NCBI RefSeq assembly: GCF_910592395.1
Contig: NC_088310.1
Location: forward strand, 6,887,501-6,951,500
Direction of reading: 5' to 3'
Length of the DNA: 64,000 nucleotides
DNA from: Lineus longissimus
Lineage: Eukaryota > Nemertea > Pilidiophora > Heteronemertea > Lineidae
Position numbers and translations under genes: made by a program. The notes beneath the pieces are model-generated. The model ran no database searches. It saw only the letters and a program-made list of their open reading frames with translations, and was not told the origin of the DNA. The first letter of the stretch is position 1. Every line of letters starts with the position of its first letter. Below are positions 12,211-26,883 of the stretch, one piece after another.

Positions 12211-15200
12211 GTACACAGAGTGACCATAACTCTGTTTGTTGTTATTGGTATCCGTTGCACTTTTGCGATTGAATCAGATGGACTTGGCTGAGGGGTTATA
12301 TTTGTTTACAATGTTGTATTGGATGAGAAAATCAATAGGCTATGTTTAGATGAAAATGCAGAGAGACATGGCTTTTGTTGATGAAAAGGAGAAAAATCAC
12401 CACTTCTTGGCAAATGTCAGTTGCCATTGTACAGAGGATAAGTAAATAAATCATTATCTACTTTCGCTGGAGATTTTGTAGAGAGGAAACCGTTGTACCA
12501 ATCTTCCATTCTTTACCGTCTGCTATTAAGACAGGTCCATTATGCAAGTACAATGTAATCGAAAAGAGATAAGGCGATGAGTTTCTGATGTATTACTAAT
12601 AGAAATTCTTTCGCGAAAATGCATTTTATTTCAAAAGCCATCTTCCAAATAGATTTTATGCTTCTAAAATGAACCAGTCCTCGCAACGGGTTGAATTGAG
12701 TACTCATTTCTTCACAGTTAGAATTAAATAAGATGATACAAGATCGAAATAGACTGGTGTCGCAGTAAAATTCATTTCATTTATGATCTCAAGCTATGGT
12801 AAGTGCACTATCTAAAGCGATAAATCAACTTAATATAATTTATATCATCAGGCAAATACATCCCACCTGTAGAGGTAAATGGAGTTTGTCGCCATTAAAT
12901 AAAAAGGATAACCCCACTTTCCACTTGGCTTGCAGGACGCGGAGTTTATAATCGATTATTTTCTGCGATGGTTTAATACGCTGTTGTTGTAAATCGTTTT
13001 CCACACGCCACGGCAGGTCGCCGGGGAAGGAAACCGATTAGATTGGTAAATTGTGATAGTCCGGGGACATATCCAAACCCGATTTGTGTCGATATAGTTA
13101 TAGTTATGATGATGATTAATCACTTCTATGGCGTTTTTCAGAGTATTGAACATGGGTCAAAACGCTTTTTGAGATTATTCTGGCAAGTCTCTGGAATCTC
13201 AAGAAGAGACCCTTAAAAGAATCTTAAAAATATCGGGATTTTCGACCAGGGTTTAGTTTTATACCATCATCACCACCCTCTTCCGTAGCCCACACAGAAA
13301 TACTTAAGTTTCACCAACGGTTGTAGAACTTTAGTCTGTATCTATAGTGATAGTATCTCGAAACCACTAAGACGACATCCTTTGAAGAGGAATACCAATA
13401 CACCACGGGGACAACCAATAAAAGCTTAAAAGCACTTGAACATCCGACTCGTACTCATTGAAAGCAATTGCCAGGATAACAACATCCATATAGACAAGTA
13501 ACGCAGGGAAGCTTGGTCCTAATGTGCTATCTGTTTGTAGTATGTTTGGATGAGACCGAAATGAGTCATGAATAATGAATCTCTCACTAGAGGCTGACAA
13601 GTGTTAGACGAGATTTGATTGGTGTGAACTTGTTATGAACCTTTGATCTGGCAAATCAAAGATGACGTTACATCTTGCTATGGCAGGGTGCAATTGGGGA
13701 GTTCTTCATTTCTTTCCTTGACTGTACCCGGCGAGATTCATTGGTGCGTACCAACATTTCTCAGGTTCGCCAGGTTTTTGTTTTCTGCAGTATCATTTTG
13801 TTAACTTCCTTTCAATTTTCCTGACTCACCATTATTGGGTCGCACTGGCTAGTAATTGATTCCAAACACTATCCTCACAGATAACATAATTCTAACATAA
13901 TTCTATCACAATTGCAGATGCTGCATATTGACTGGCCATAACTATACATAATTATCCATATATTGATCATGTTGATTGATACAAAGCATGCACTCAGCTG
14001 CACTGAGAACTAATTTATCCTTGGAACAGATTGGGCATTGTCATTGACATTATTACGTGCAAGATTGATGCTTTGCTTATCACAAGTAATTAACTACGTT
14101 GGTCTCTTTTGAACGATGGTAACTCCCTATTTCTGACCAGCTTTTAAATGATAATTAGGCGAACAACTCATATTACTAACTCTGATTTGTACGATACACG
14201 TACAATCAACAAACCTTTGAAGACGCTACCAAAATTTTTAAATGAATGGGTCCATTCTCGCTTTTAGCATTTAGCAGACCTTTTTCACGTAAGAAAATCA
14301 TTGCTGCCTGTACTGAAATCATGGTTAACTTTTTAAAGTAGGTAATATCATCATATCAAATTGGATATAATGTAATCTCAAATTTAAGCCACTGAATGTT
14401 GCAAGAAAATTGCCTAAGCTTTCAGAGTCACTTGTCTTTGTGTGATTAGATATTACTAAAACTTCCGAACTGAATACAGGCCTACGTGTAATTGGTTCAC
14501 AAAAAACCTAATATAAAATGACCTTGGTTAAGAAAGGCGAAGATCCAGCAAGGAGTTCGACGCTGTTTGATGGTTCGCTTGTAACACTTTCTTTTCTAAG
14601 AGTACGCCGCCGGAAGAAATTCTAATTTAGGATGCAGGCAACGGAATAAAGTACATATTTTCGTCAGACCAATCCCAATAGGGACATCATTGAGCAGACC
14701 TTAATTGCATGAAAGCTTGGGGATTGGTCATCATCCACAAAGGGAAGTGCTTACCGAATCATGATTATAGATGCATGAAGACGGTCTGCAAGTTAGGCGA
14801 TTGGGAACAGAAGTGCTGGTCATTACATATCATTCTCTTAGCCAATTGTTTTGGACTTTATGATTCAGTTGCTAGATTTATTTAGCTAACAGTGATGGTC
14901 GTTCCTACAGCAAGTTAGTTTCTTTGCCGTTCATACTTCATATTTTGAGAAACAAGTGCCACATTGCGAGAAATCTGGTATCCATATATGTGGTGATATT
15001 GTGGTGCCTTGGCTTGTTCATGTAAATGGTTTATGTGAACGAGCTTGATGTTACCACAGTGACAGACTGTAATTCCAATCTCCTGTGTGGTGACTAATGA
15101 CAAACCCGAAATCGATACACCTAGCGCACTCATAGGAAAAACGCTGAAGACTCAGATATAGAGACAGGTACCATAAAGGGGATAATTAATTTTGCTTTGA

Positions 15201-16117
15201 TAACATATACACATGTATATATCTCTCATTTTCCCATCCATCTCCCGGTAAGAAGAACACTGTAAGAAACAAACAAACAAAGCTATCTGCAGAAGGAATG
15301 ATTAAATTTGTTTTTGATATCACGGATCCCACCTCCCTATCCATGCCAGCAAAAAATAACTTCTTGTCAGCAATGGCTTTTTTCCTTTCGGCGATTCCAA
15401 ATAACACGTTTCACATGCACTTCTTACGGCCGAAGAAGACCGCTAAGTGTCATGATACGGCCAAATGATATTACAAGATGCGCAACGGACGTCAAGTGCA
15501 TTTTCACGGCTTTTTGATCAAGCCTGAAACATGCTGATATTATCAGCGGAGGCGATGCTGACATTTAGAATCTAGTGCGATCCGTTGGCTATACTGCTTG
15601 GTAACCAAGGACAATATATTTCACCATCACATATTCTCCTCAGGAGATTCATAAAGCAATCCTTTAGAAAGACTATTGGTTGGATAATATATAGACATGC
15701 TTTAGGTTTCTTTGTATCATTGTGTTGTACTTAGATTATCGAAGCCTCGCGTTTACAACATATCATTTTAACGGAAAATTGAAGAGAGGTATATTAAGTA
15801 AAGCGTAAATTCAACCCCTTCTCTTGCCGCTACTATCAAGAACTGAAGTAGATAACGCTTAGTGGTGGTAACGCTGGCGTTATCTCTAACGCCGATTGAG
15901 GAGCTTGCCAAGACTAGAAATTTGAACAAGAAACATTGGCAACGTCTTCCAATGATGTTTCTTTTCCAGTCGTCAACAGATAACAGATACCATCTTCAGT
16001 CAACAGCACCTGTGTTTTCCCGATATATACTGTACCACAAAGTTGAAACAGAAGAAGATGGGTGTATTGTTCTAGCTGCTATGGAAACTGTTTAAATATG
16101 ACCTGGTTGGGCATGAA
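12211..16117. other. Noncoding stretch, no gene seen
   Basis: About 4 kb of AT-rich sequence with only short chance frames. No repeat or RNA gene recognised. Confidence 0.45.
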
Positions 16118-16307
16118 ACTCTGCTAGTTGGGCTACCTAGGATAGCGGACCAAAATACCAAAGCTAGCAGAGTCTCGTTGACATGGGGTGATATGAATAA
16201 AGAGTAGTAAATGCTTTTATCTAAAACTCCATGTACATTTACACTTGGCCTTTCTGTACAAAATTGAAGTAAAAGCATTTGCTAGCCTTTATTCATATCA
16301 CCCATGG
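16118..16307. repeat. Pair of adjacent foldbacks (MITE-like)
   Basis: A 38-base arm (16182-16220) containing GGGTGATATGAATAAAG is mirrored, nearly perfectly, at 16269-16307 around a loop of about 50 bases. Immediately left, ACTCTGCTAG (16118-16127) pairs with CTAGCAGAGT (16164-16173). I see no coding capacity, and read it as one or two small foldback elements. Confidence 0.65.
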
Positions 16308-19280
16308 ACGTGCACCTCTGCAACACATCCGCTATATGTTATCCCCAACCCCTTCAGTTCAAAACATGAATTATGCAAATAAAATGAGCAATCACAAGCC
16401 ATGTCATTGGCTGAGACACCATGAAGATACACCCGACCATGAAACTCTCGTGCATCATTCCTGGTATTAACTTGGAGCTGCCACAGGAATTAGATACGTG
16501 TCAACCTTTCAAATGAGAGGTTTTAAATTATCGCGAGCTCGTCAGCGGTTTAAAGGTTATACCGGGTGCCCCCAAAATCGTTCTCTACTTGAACTTGGAG
16601 GGTCTTGATTAGATAAATCTATATCTATTCAATACTGGTCGCTGATATTAAATAGACTACACACTTAAATAGGGATGATTTAGGCATGGTCCTAAAGGTT
16701 AATGAATCTCGCTGTTAAGGGCTGGTTGACGATTTAAACTGAAACTAAAACGACAAGTCGACTCGGAAATTCTTCTTCAGTGAAAGGTATTGAAATCCCC
16801 CTGCCCCTTACCATCTACCCTCAACTCTACTATAACTCTGTCAGTAAAAGGATAATGCGTTCATTTCATAGGCAATGGTCGAAAACCGATATGACGATAT
16901 GCGCGTTGACAATTTTTGACATTGGTATCACCAGCCTTGCCCTCAAGGCCACCCGAGTACATGGTGTGGCGGTTCATATATTAATTTCGTATATAACAAT
17001 CGTGATGACAGTTGATAAGAAGAATACCCAAAGCAATATTTCCCGGCCCATGACAAATGCTTTTGAACCAAGATAACTGCCATTTAATACGACATCAAGA
17101 GACAAGGCCCCTTGTATCTGAGATGGAGTTGGCAATGATGTTGGGGAACTAGCTGTTTCAAAAACTTAAGTCCACATAATGAGCTCTAACAGTGTTGATG
17201 CCAAGGACAGGATAATACACCCCGAAATCTCGACGAGGGTCGTCTGCCAGGCGCAGTGTATGAGTGGGTTTGACTGGACGCAAGGCGTAGAGACAAAGCC
17301 CGTGTTCGTCTCCTTGTTGATGCTGATATTCGAAAATTATAATCTAACAATCTTACGTGTACTTTGTCAGGTAAAAATAGACATAACCCAACGGGTGGAG
17401 ATTCTTTGTGAGCTCAAAAGATTGCCACTTGGTTTCCTGCCGAAGCAACTCAACATGAATATTGCATGTCTTCTATATGTAGGCTATTGATTCCAGTTTC
17501 GTGTCATCTTATGTTATGCCAAGTGCTTGTACACGCAGACAGTGTCCGTTATCTCATGAAATATGCATTTTTATTAGCAGTAATCCCGTTTGATGACCTT
17601 CTGCTAATGTAAACAGCTGATTACTCCGTCATATACGGTATTGTGACGCCAAATATGCCGAAATTCTTAGCGAAGAAGACGTCGACAATTTTAGCCGCAC
17701 CAAAATAATTGGGGCTTATATGGCTGTGCTTCTGGTCATGCTTGCATTGAATTCTACTTTTGTAGAATATTCAACTCTCAGCAAAACTGAGCCCCTCTTT
17801 GGGTGTTTTCTGAATATCTTTTGGCAATTATACTGGGTGGCGCGAAAAGGACCTGAAACCCAAAGGTGCAACCCGGGCAAAAACAGAATTCTTTTGTCCG
17901 ACATGATCTGAGTACATCATCCTTCTAGCCATAGATAGCTGGATTGCAATCACTAAACAATAGAGCAAGACTAATTATTCAGGGGGAAACATTTTCTTTC
18001 ACACCAGCGCTTTGGAATCTTGAGTGAAAGACAACATAAGTCTTCCCGTAGCGCATTACAAGGACCAATCTGCATGTTATTTATGTATTGTTGTATCGGT
18101 AACCCATGACCGATACTGGGAAGGCGAATCAGCGACTATATTTGTGGTATGGCTCCCAAGGGTCCCGCTATTTCAGCTGATCATTGCAGACAATGATGAT
18201 AAATAGCTCTATCAAACGGCGAGTGGAAACTGGGGATATTTATTATCTGAACTGCAAAAAATATTTGATCTGGAACTGGCAAATAGAGCGATTTATTTTG
18301 TACGAACATGTTTTTCAGTCATGTTGATTTAGCAGGCACATGAGTGGACCGTAGATAATAATGAATACTGCAACCGGGGCGGCAGGCAGGTTAAAAAGTG
18401 TGTGTTTTGAAGAGCAAAGATAGAATGCAGCAAAAAAGTGTCGTTATATTAAAAACTGGGATTTTATTGGAGTCTCAGAGTTCTTGATATTGCCATACAA
18501 CTTACAGTAACTCATTTCCTGAGGGCATACTTTCCAGACACGTTATGGTTAATAATGCATGCAATTCCTCCGTGCAGTTCATTCTAGTGACATGTCAAGA
18601 GTAGCTTCTTGCACGCGAAAGTCTTCCCTTTTTGTCATTGGATGAGTTGCAAATAATGCTTCGCCACTTTTCATCAAGAGCAAAAGCAAGAAAGTGATTA
18701 AGAAGAGGAGCCTTTCGAAAAGATAATCATGGCGCTGAAAAGATATGAAGTGATGATATGAATGAATAAAGATCATTCTCTGATATTGCTGCAAAGGGAT
18801 ATAGACGGGTTTGATCATGGCTAGATCCGTCTACGTTTCGATTACAGGTTTGGGAAGGCATAGAACAGCGTACCATTTTCCTACGATGCCGCGCGCCGAG
18901 TGGTTCTCGACATCAACGAAAAATACAGCAACGTGTGACTGCCTCTCTCCAAACTCTTCGTTGCAATGACTTCTAGCGTTTGCAGATAATTAACAGGCCT
19001 GGAAGTTGCACATTTCGATTGATGTAATTATCACTATGACAACTGCAGATACATGTAAGATAATGACAATAACGAAGGTTTTAAAACGTAATAATGATCA
19101 CGGAATATAAATAGAAAGTATCGTATTATGGCGAGACGGCTGAATAAGGCGGTCTAAGTACAAAATTGCAATAATGTAGTGTACTGTCAGTTGTTTTCTA
19201 CAATGTTGGGGCTAAATTGTACCAGTTTACCTTACAGCTAATCTATAGCAGAGGCCCAAGTCAGGGCAGTGAAGCCTAAC
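16308..19280. other. Noncoding stretch, no gene seen
   Basis: Frames of up to 103 codons, none with motifs. Several overlap frames on the opposite strand. Confidence 0.45.
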
Positions 19281-19346
19281 ATGATGATGATAATGATGAT
19301 GATGACGTCGACGACGACACTGACGTAGCGATGATGAAGATGATGT
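19281..19346 (+). repeat. Imperfect GAT/GAC trinucleotide microsatellite
   Basis: ATGATGATG-type repeats interrupted by GACGTCGACGACGAC and then GATGATGAAGATGATG. Confidence 0.8.
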
Positions 19347-20623
19347 TTAACGAGCTTTTAACGTGAACTGACACTATCAACCGTCATTCAACGAAGATTT
19401 TTGGCAAGGCAAAACGTCGTACACAGCATGCCTAATTCTATTAGACTGACTTTTATTGCAAAGAAATATGTTCATGATGTTATCTAAATGGTGTTTTTTA
19501 TGTTGTCGTTGCTCATCCATTACTGATAGCGATATCCTACTGAAATTATGCTCCTGGATCAAGGATGTTATCGATTGGAATCATAAGAGATTAACCTACA
19601 ATCTTACCCATCCATCCTTTGAACCCAATTCAAAAGTAATTGGAGGGTTATAAAAACTACCTAGTACGTTGTTCGAAATTAAAAAATGAACTTAGTATTA
19701 GGAATAGACGTAAAAAATACCATGAACACACTAACAATTTCGGGATCGTAATTTTGCAATTGGAAGTGCGTTCGAAAGTTCGTTTAATGAGAGATGAAGG
19801 AATAAAAGTGTCTCACAAATTGGAGGGGATTTTTTATAGCAGCCGATTTATAACCGTGTTTACGGGGTGCTTAGTAGTCTGCTGGTTGTTACACCTCCCA
19901 GGTAGTGTATTCGAGACGAGAAAGGCAACAAATATGATGATATTGAGTAGAGAATGTATAAGAGAATCTTGCCACAGGACCACGTTAATGCGCTGTTGCT
20001 AAAACCGATATTCCAACCAATATGTAATTGCACCGAAGGACCTGTTTCTCTCGGTGGTTGCGCTTCCCCATGATGGTACGGCGTACATACACTGCACAGT
20101 CGGATAACGTCACAATATATGCACATGTACACATGTTCGACCGGAGTAACATCCATAATATCCTATTATATCGCATCTCTATGTGCTGTGGCAAATTGAC
20201 TTTTAACATTTCTGGCCCCGATTTATCTGTTGACGAGACACCTTGTATTAAACATTGCTCCTTGTATTAAATCGGAGACAACATGTGAGCTCCGGTATTT
20301 CAGATAGCAGTTGCACGGCCGAACTCCATAAATCGCCTCCCGTTTCAGAACGAAGGGGCCATAATATGACACAGGTGCACTTAGTCCAGGAAATAACGAT
20401 TTTAGGACCAATTATTCTTCAAGTAAGGAGTCGCCTGCGACAAAATGTTTTAAGAGCGTCTGGATAAGTTCGGTCAAGCAACTCAACATTTGAGACATGT
20501 CTCAAAATTGGGCCCGTATTACATTAGTGCGTCAATACACTACTCTTCATCACACACATATAAGTGGTGAGTAAAAAGTATTAGCCCATAGACAGACGTG
20601 CCCTCATCAATGGAGCAGCCGCA
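19347..20623. other. Noncoding stretch, no gene seen
   Basis: Overlapping short frames on both strands. A weak tRNA-like pattern near 19865-19920 was not called. Confidence 0.4.
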
Positions 20624-20708
20624 TGACGTCACAGGCGCCAATGACGTCACAGCGACGACGTTTGCCCGAAAACGAGGCTTAGCTCCTTGGTTACGTCATT
20701 CGTGTCGC
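20624..20708 (+). repeat. Dispersed repeat carrying CRE-type palindromes, copy 1
   Basis: Two full TGACGTCA palindromes (20624-20631 and 20642-20649) are followed by AACGAGGC and CCTTGGTTACGTCATTC. The second palindrome through to the TACGTCA end aligns with the sequence at 34156-34221 read on the other strand. TGACGTCA is the established binding site of CREB/ATF factors; binding here is inference. Confidence 0.55.
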
Positions 20709-21745
20709 AACCTCGGCAGCACACGGGCGTGCTTTTTGCCAGCCTAAGGCTTTTGATCGCATGAAAAGGAAGATTTTAAGTGAGTATGCTTCGATTTTCA
20801 ATTATCATGATCACCACTTTTTTGTGTTTTGTTTGTTTCGTGGAAAAGCTGCTAATGATGATCGACGCCGGTCGTAGAGAAGTCTTTGCGCGATTTCCTT
20901 GCTCTGACATCTTTAACCGTTTCAGGTAATCCTGACAATAACAAAAATGGCAAAATGATGCCCAAATTGATTTCAGTAGACCATGAAACATATTGATACA
21001 GGTCTAACGAACACAAGAAACTAAGAAAATAAGAAAATACGGCTGCTATTCCAAGGAAAGTACAAGCCGATTGTATGCTCAGCTTGTCTAAGTCTTACAC
21101 TGGCAGGAAGCCAGCGTTAGTAGGGAGTTGCGGCAAGGGGAACAAGCCCTGTATTAAGTAGACAGCTAAGTATTGACTCATAATAGGCCTCAAGGGCGCT
21201 GAGCAGAATTGGTTTATGTGTGAGAATTAAATAGAGAAGGCTATGCTTTTGCTAGTAGAAATTATTCCGCCGAGTATCTCTTTATGTTATATGAGATCAG
21301 TTCTAAAGCTCGTACGTATCTTCATGTTGAGTTGTCGCTTTATGTAGACTAATGTACATAAAACAACATGTCACCATGATGTTGAAAGCAAAAATCCTTT
21401 CTAAAAACTGGATCCTAGTTCTCCTGACCATGCTGACGGGAAAACATGACTAGAAAACCCCTCTCAAGAAATCGCCAATATTTCTTTCCAAGCCACTTCA
21501 TCTTTAGAGCATCTCCCAAGCCGGTCAAAGTATTATGCTCTGATATGTTATGGGTTCGAAAACATGTCAACCGAAAGTGGATCCATTCAGTAAGCTGATT
21601 GGGAGGCTATTTATTCCCCACTCTAGACCGGTTAAGGCAATAACAATGATAACCCTGAGCATAAACGAGTTGAGGGTCTCCAGCCTCAGCTTGACCGTGA
21701 AGAGGTTGACTCGATCATGGTGGCAGGGAAGGCTGATCGATTAGT
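20709..21745. other. Noncoding stretch, no gene seen
   Basis: No supportable frame or repeat apart from an isolated gene-less 71-codon frame on the minus strand. Confidence 0.4.
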
Positions 21746-21965
21746 TGATATTCCCTGGGCTGTCTACCGCGCGGGTGGCATGACTGGCCAAGTTACTACG
21801 AGTGATGAGATGTTGATGTAAGATATTCCCTAGGCTGACTGGCCATGTTACTACCAGTGAACGATGTTGTAAGTTATTCGCCGTACAGTCTGCCGTACTG
21901 GCCAACTTAATCATGATGTTGTCCCCTGGGTTGTGTACCCCGAGTGGCAAGGCTTGGCTAAAGTC
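21746..21965. repeat. Degenerate tandem repeat array
   Basis: Roughly three units of 65-75 bases share TATTCCCTGGGCTG-like, ACTGGCCAAGTTACTAC-like and GATGTTG segments. The units have drifted and carry small deletions. Confidence 0.6.
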
Positions 21966-24900
21966 ACTCAGAGGGTGTTGACAGTAACAACTAGCCGCAA
22001 CTAATAGGCTCTATAACTGCAATGGCAGCAACATCTATTGGATCCCATTTGCGTGATTTATCCTGACATTGCATTGGAAAGCTTTTTATTACGATAATAA
22101 CATCCAACGTAGTGGGGGATCTGAAGTCATATAATACTATCACAACCAGGTTTCTCAACGTTTCGCACCACTTCTCGTGAATGGGCTTTCAAACTTTCTA
22201 GTACATCATTATAGTGGCGTTAATCGGAGAAACCCGCAATTTTAAAATCGATGTCGATAAACACATGCAGACCCTCGGACGTAGTGTCGTCCTTAAGGGC
22301 TCCGAAACCTGTCTGCTACTGAGAAGAATGGTGCACTCACCTACTCCCTTTTTCTGAACACTACTTATTTTAAAACACCAGAAAAATAGCTCTGCCATTA
22401 GCACCATTTGTGCGAAAGTAAGTAAATCTCCAACTGCAGTTAGCATTATTTCAATTTCAAAACGAAAAAAAGATTGTCAGACGATGCCACCATAAAGATA
22501 GGAAACGACCTTTTACACGTCGATTAAGCCGCCAGTTGTTAATTGAATATCAGGGTAAATACACTCGGCAGGAGACGCTTGGGAAAGAAAAGTAATGACA
22601 GGGGAATGGCGCTAAACAATACGGGGATAACTGCTGAGGAAGATAGGCTAGTTCTTTTATTTTTGTCATAGCTAGCCCGGCCAATTTTCTATCTCAATTT
22701 CCTAACCTACCTTAATAGGAAACCAGAGAAAGAGAATGAGGCGCAATGGGGAAAGACCATGAAGAAAAGGGGAACACTTGTTGAGGAAATATAGGTCAAT
22801 TTTTAAACAGATTGCTCTATCGGCATACCATTATCTACCCTCTAGAATCAACCTGTCAGAAATTGTTCTCAGAGGTAGATGCTATTCCTTGGGACCAATG
22901 GGTATTTTGTAAGATTAAAAAAGCATTACGCAACCGTCCTACCTTAGTTTTGATTGATCACCTCAAAGCAATGGTATTGGAAATTGGCAAGACTTACCTG
23001 AAAGTGGAAAGGAAAATCGGTGCATTAGTGTAATTCGGTTAAATAATACGTGTTTTAATGAACTTCTAAACATTGTACATTGTAATGTACATCTACATAG
23101 ACGACATTGAAGGCATTGCATAATTTATTAACCTGGAATAGATATTCGAACTTTCTGTGATAGGCAAAATCCACATAAAATTCTCATGAGAGTAATCACA
23201 ATGTCACTGATGTCAGATACCAAATGCGTCATTCGTAATTACAGTCGTATACCAATTACCGATAGAACTATTCGTTCCAAGTTTCAGTCAGTATCACGTG
23301 ATACAAAAAGGCTACCTAGTATGTCAGCTGATCTTGATAAGATGTCCCAAGACGCAAAGTCCTCATTCTTCATGACAACAATTGTGACCATAAACGCACC
23401 TACATAGCTCGACTTGCACATCCTCGATTCTCTGCCCTTAAAATCATCTTTGGATCTCATTCTGGTAAAAAAATACGTGGTGGGTGTTCGAGTTTTACGT
23501 GATGCAACCATATCGATTGTCAATTCTTCATTTTCTTCGCCGATATCACCATCTGAGCCGGTGATAGGCAATCAAATATCGAGACTTGACATCTGAGAAC
23601 CCAGGTGCAGTTAGTGGGTAATGCACACTTCTCATTTCCTTGGCCGTCAATAGAACATGGTCAGATATTTTTCAGTTTTTTTTCTGTTGTTTGCGCAGGC
23701 GTTGGATTCTTCTGTACAAAGAGGAAAATCTCCTAGCCTTGTCGATGGTAACGGTCGTGTGCCGTTACCAAGGTACGAATCTCACGTGATTATGTGATGC
23801 GGAATGGGCTGGATCTCACATTTGGAGATTCAAAGCCAAGCGAGTTTCCTCCACCGCTGCTGCGATGTCAATGCGCATTCTATTTTGTTAGAATTTGTGT
23901 TATAACCAGCTAAAAGTGAATAATTTTGAACGAAAGGAAGTTATAGTAGTAGTGATGGATGTCGATACAAATAGTCAGCCCATCATGGGAATTGGCTAAG
24001 ATTGGTTAACTTAGAACAAATCTGATAAGTGATGGATGTCAACACATAACAAAATGAATCTACTCTTTTTTGATGTTGTCCTTTTTTCCGTCGCCAACCG
24101 GAGATGCAAATGACAGCAAGACTAATCAAAGGAATGCACCCATCAACAATTGATGACTTAACCGATTCTCCCAATTCCGTTTATTCTGTCTAACATTGAT
24201 TAGAATTTGATGTATTGCTTTTTTAGAAATTGCCCTTTGATTCATACACGTATTTCAAAACTTTTGCTTGCAAAAGTGGAAATGGATTAATCGCAGGTGG
24301 GTTGTAAAATTCTAAGGAGCGAACTGTTGTCGCGAGATTTGATGCCGTGCACTGAGGGACAGGGATAGTTCTCTCTCAATTTCCATGTCGATGTTGTCTT
24401 CAACAGCCAATTATTTCAGTTTTATTTTTCTAATTCCTCCATTTTCTATTCGGCATTAAATAAAGGAAATGGTCCACTTGGCGAAAGCTCCCCCCGAGAT
24501 TTATTGAGTTGTCAAAACAAAACAGATGATAGAGGAGCGTCAATCAATTACTATTGTTATATTCCGGATCCCCTGATAACGTTCATTTTATCCGCATCCT
24601 CGTTCATTAAGAAAATGGCTATTGGACAATTTTGCTTAATAAGCATCGATGAACTCCCCCAATAAATGAGCTTTGTACGGTTCCAGCCGCTAAATAGCCA
24701 CGCATAGTCCCCAGAGAGCTGTAGTTTCGGTGACTGCCCTCAGAGTGTTCGATTCAAAGAACTTCAAACAAGTCTGCTGTCTGACTCTTTGAACCAAGTC
24801 GACATGTCGAGAGTTGGAGATGAAGTACTTCGACCGGTTATGGCAAAGATTTCTACAATAGCCACCTCTCGGGAAGATGAGTGTCGGAGCTTTGCTCTAT

Positions 24901-26883
24901 GACTATTCAACCCTAATGAACCTCCACAGACTTTCATACACCTTGGCTTTGTATTTACAGTAGGGATTTTCCAATCTCGTCATCCCATAAGGTTGAATAT
25001 CCTCTGGGCCATCAAAGGTACGTGACATCTATTGCGAAGGCCGCAATACTCTATAAAGCTATTTCTTTAATATATTGAGACGGTTGCCAATCTGTCATTG
25101 TCTTATTGCAGTACTGGCTGACATCGGGTTCACGTCCCCGTGGACAAACTTTATGACCATTAATTATCAAAATGGTTAGAAAGGCTGTCTCGGCTGAGGG
25201 ATGGAATTAATACTTTAGGGTGGACTCTTACACAGTCGCATAACTGCATCGTTTATACGTGACTGTTAATATATACTGCCATTTTTAGAGAGGTCCCCCT
25301 TTATCGCACCAGTGCGCGGGGTCGTTCTGGGAGCAGGGACGTGTCGGGGGCCGGTGCATGGATCACCCGCATATCAAAGCCTTTCTTGTACTTCCCAACG
25401 AATAAAATCGGAACACATCCGAAAAAGGCAGATTCTACTGACTTACCAAGAGGCCTTTGTCGATCCATGAATAGACACCTCATCGGTCTGAGAGGTTAAC
25501 ACCTTGCGAAGGCGCTCCATGATAAACTGCATGGTGTATTTTTGACGTTACATCAGCTAATCAAACCGGAATACTGCCTCCCATGCAGCCAAGAGTGATT
25601 TTTGTAATCTTGGACATTAACCTCGCTTCATGTATGCTGACCGACATGACCGTAAATCTCGATCCAGTAGGTAACTACCACTAAAAAGATCAAGCTTTCC
25701 TTTTTCTCTGCTGTTGTCTCCCCTAATGGGTTTATTGATATCAGGTCGGCCACAGAGACAAAATGCTTCTTCTGGCCAGATAAATAATAAATAGCTTCTG
25801 TACTGGCTGATTCCTTGTGTCTTATAATCTCCCTTTAATGTTTCTTTCAAAGAATGTTGACCTTTTTACTGACCACCGAGTCTGTTTCATTAAAACCCGG
25901 CCAGGAAAAACAGAAAACATCCAACACAATCAAAAGGCAATGAAATATCTTTTTGGTACAAATGCCAATAACGTATAATCTGAAAACGTTGATTCATTTC
26001 TGTGGTTTTTATTGTATCATCTCGTACAGACTCAACGGAAAGACAAGTTAACAGCATTCTCATAAATTCGCCGGCCAGTAGACTTATCTCTTCTCAAAGG
26101 ATAGCCATATTTCATCGTTTTTCGGGCGAACAATCAAGCGTGAACAGTAAATTTTGTTCGCTTCTGGCATGTATGGTGGTACATTGAAAAAATCTGTGGA
26201 CTATACGAAGATATCGGGTCCATACAACCAATAATTGATCCCAAATGAGACATCGTCTCTGAGAAACCACATTTGTGAGAAAACTTTTCTTTTTTTTGCG
26301 TTTTCTTGCCAAATGGCATAGTCGTGGCTGATGTTCGAAAGTAGCAATGGTCTCAGGCAAACTCTGTGCGGGTCTATCTAAAAGTATATGTTCATGCCGT
26401 CTATATTCTCTTAAGAACCCTTAAGGTTCCCTTTGTGAGTTTAAAATCATCATAGCACAAGCTTTCCTTTACTATTAGTAACGTACGTGATGGTTGTAAT
26501 ATAGCTGGCACTGGGAAATAAATTGGTCATGACGCTCCTAACCACTATTCACGATAGGATATTCATTTTCTCACAAAAGTGCTAAAACTTTAACTTATTC
26601 AGGTATCCATGGTGTTCCAATACTGAGGCTTTTATCATTTTATAAAAGCTTTCCTACTGCAGACCACTGAGGGTACATTCATATACTGTTATGTTATCCT
26701 GAAAAAGCAAAACCCGATGCCATTTATTTCTTCGTGTCCTCTAAATCTACGCCATAAGGAAGAATGTAAAAAGCATTAAGTAAAACTGTTTCATGCTGAG
26801 ACGTACGAAATTAACATTAATGCATGAATTATTGAAGAACAAAACCCAAGCGCTAAAATGTCTTAATTGATTAAAACTACACG
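21966..26883. other. Noncoding stretch, no gene seen
   Basis: About 5 kb. The minus frame at 23284-23571 (95 codons, acidic N-terminus) overlaps an open plus frame and has no known motif. A weak box B (GGGTTCACGTCCCC) lies near 25130 without a clear box A. Confidence 0.4.

Noticed and set aside
25050-25150. Box B-like GGGTTCACGTCCCC
   Set aside because: The upstream part does not fold like a tRNA and box A is missing.
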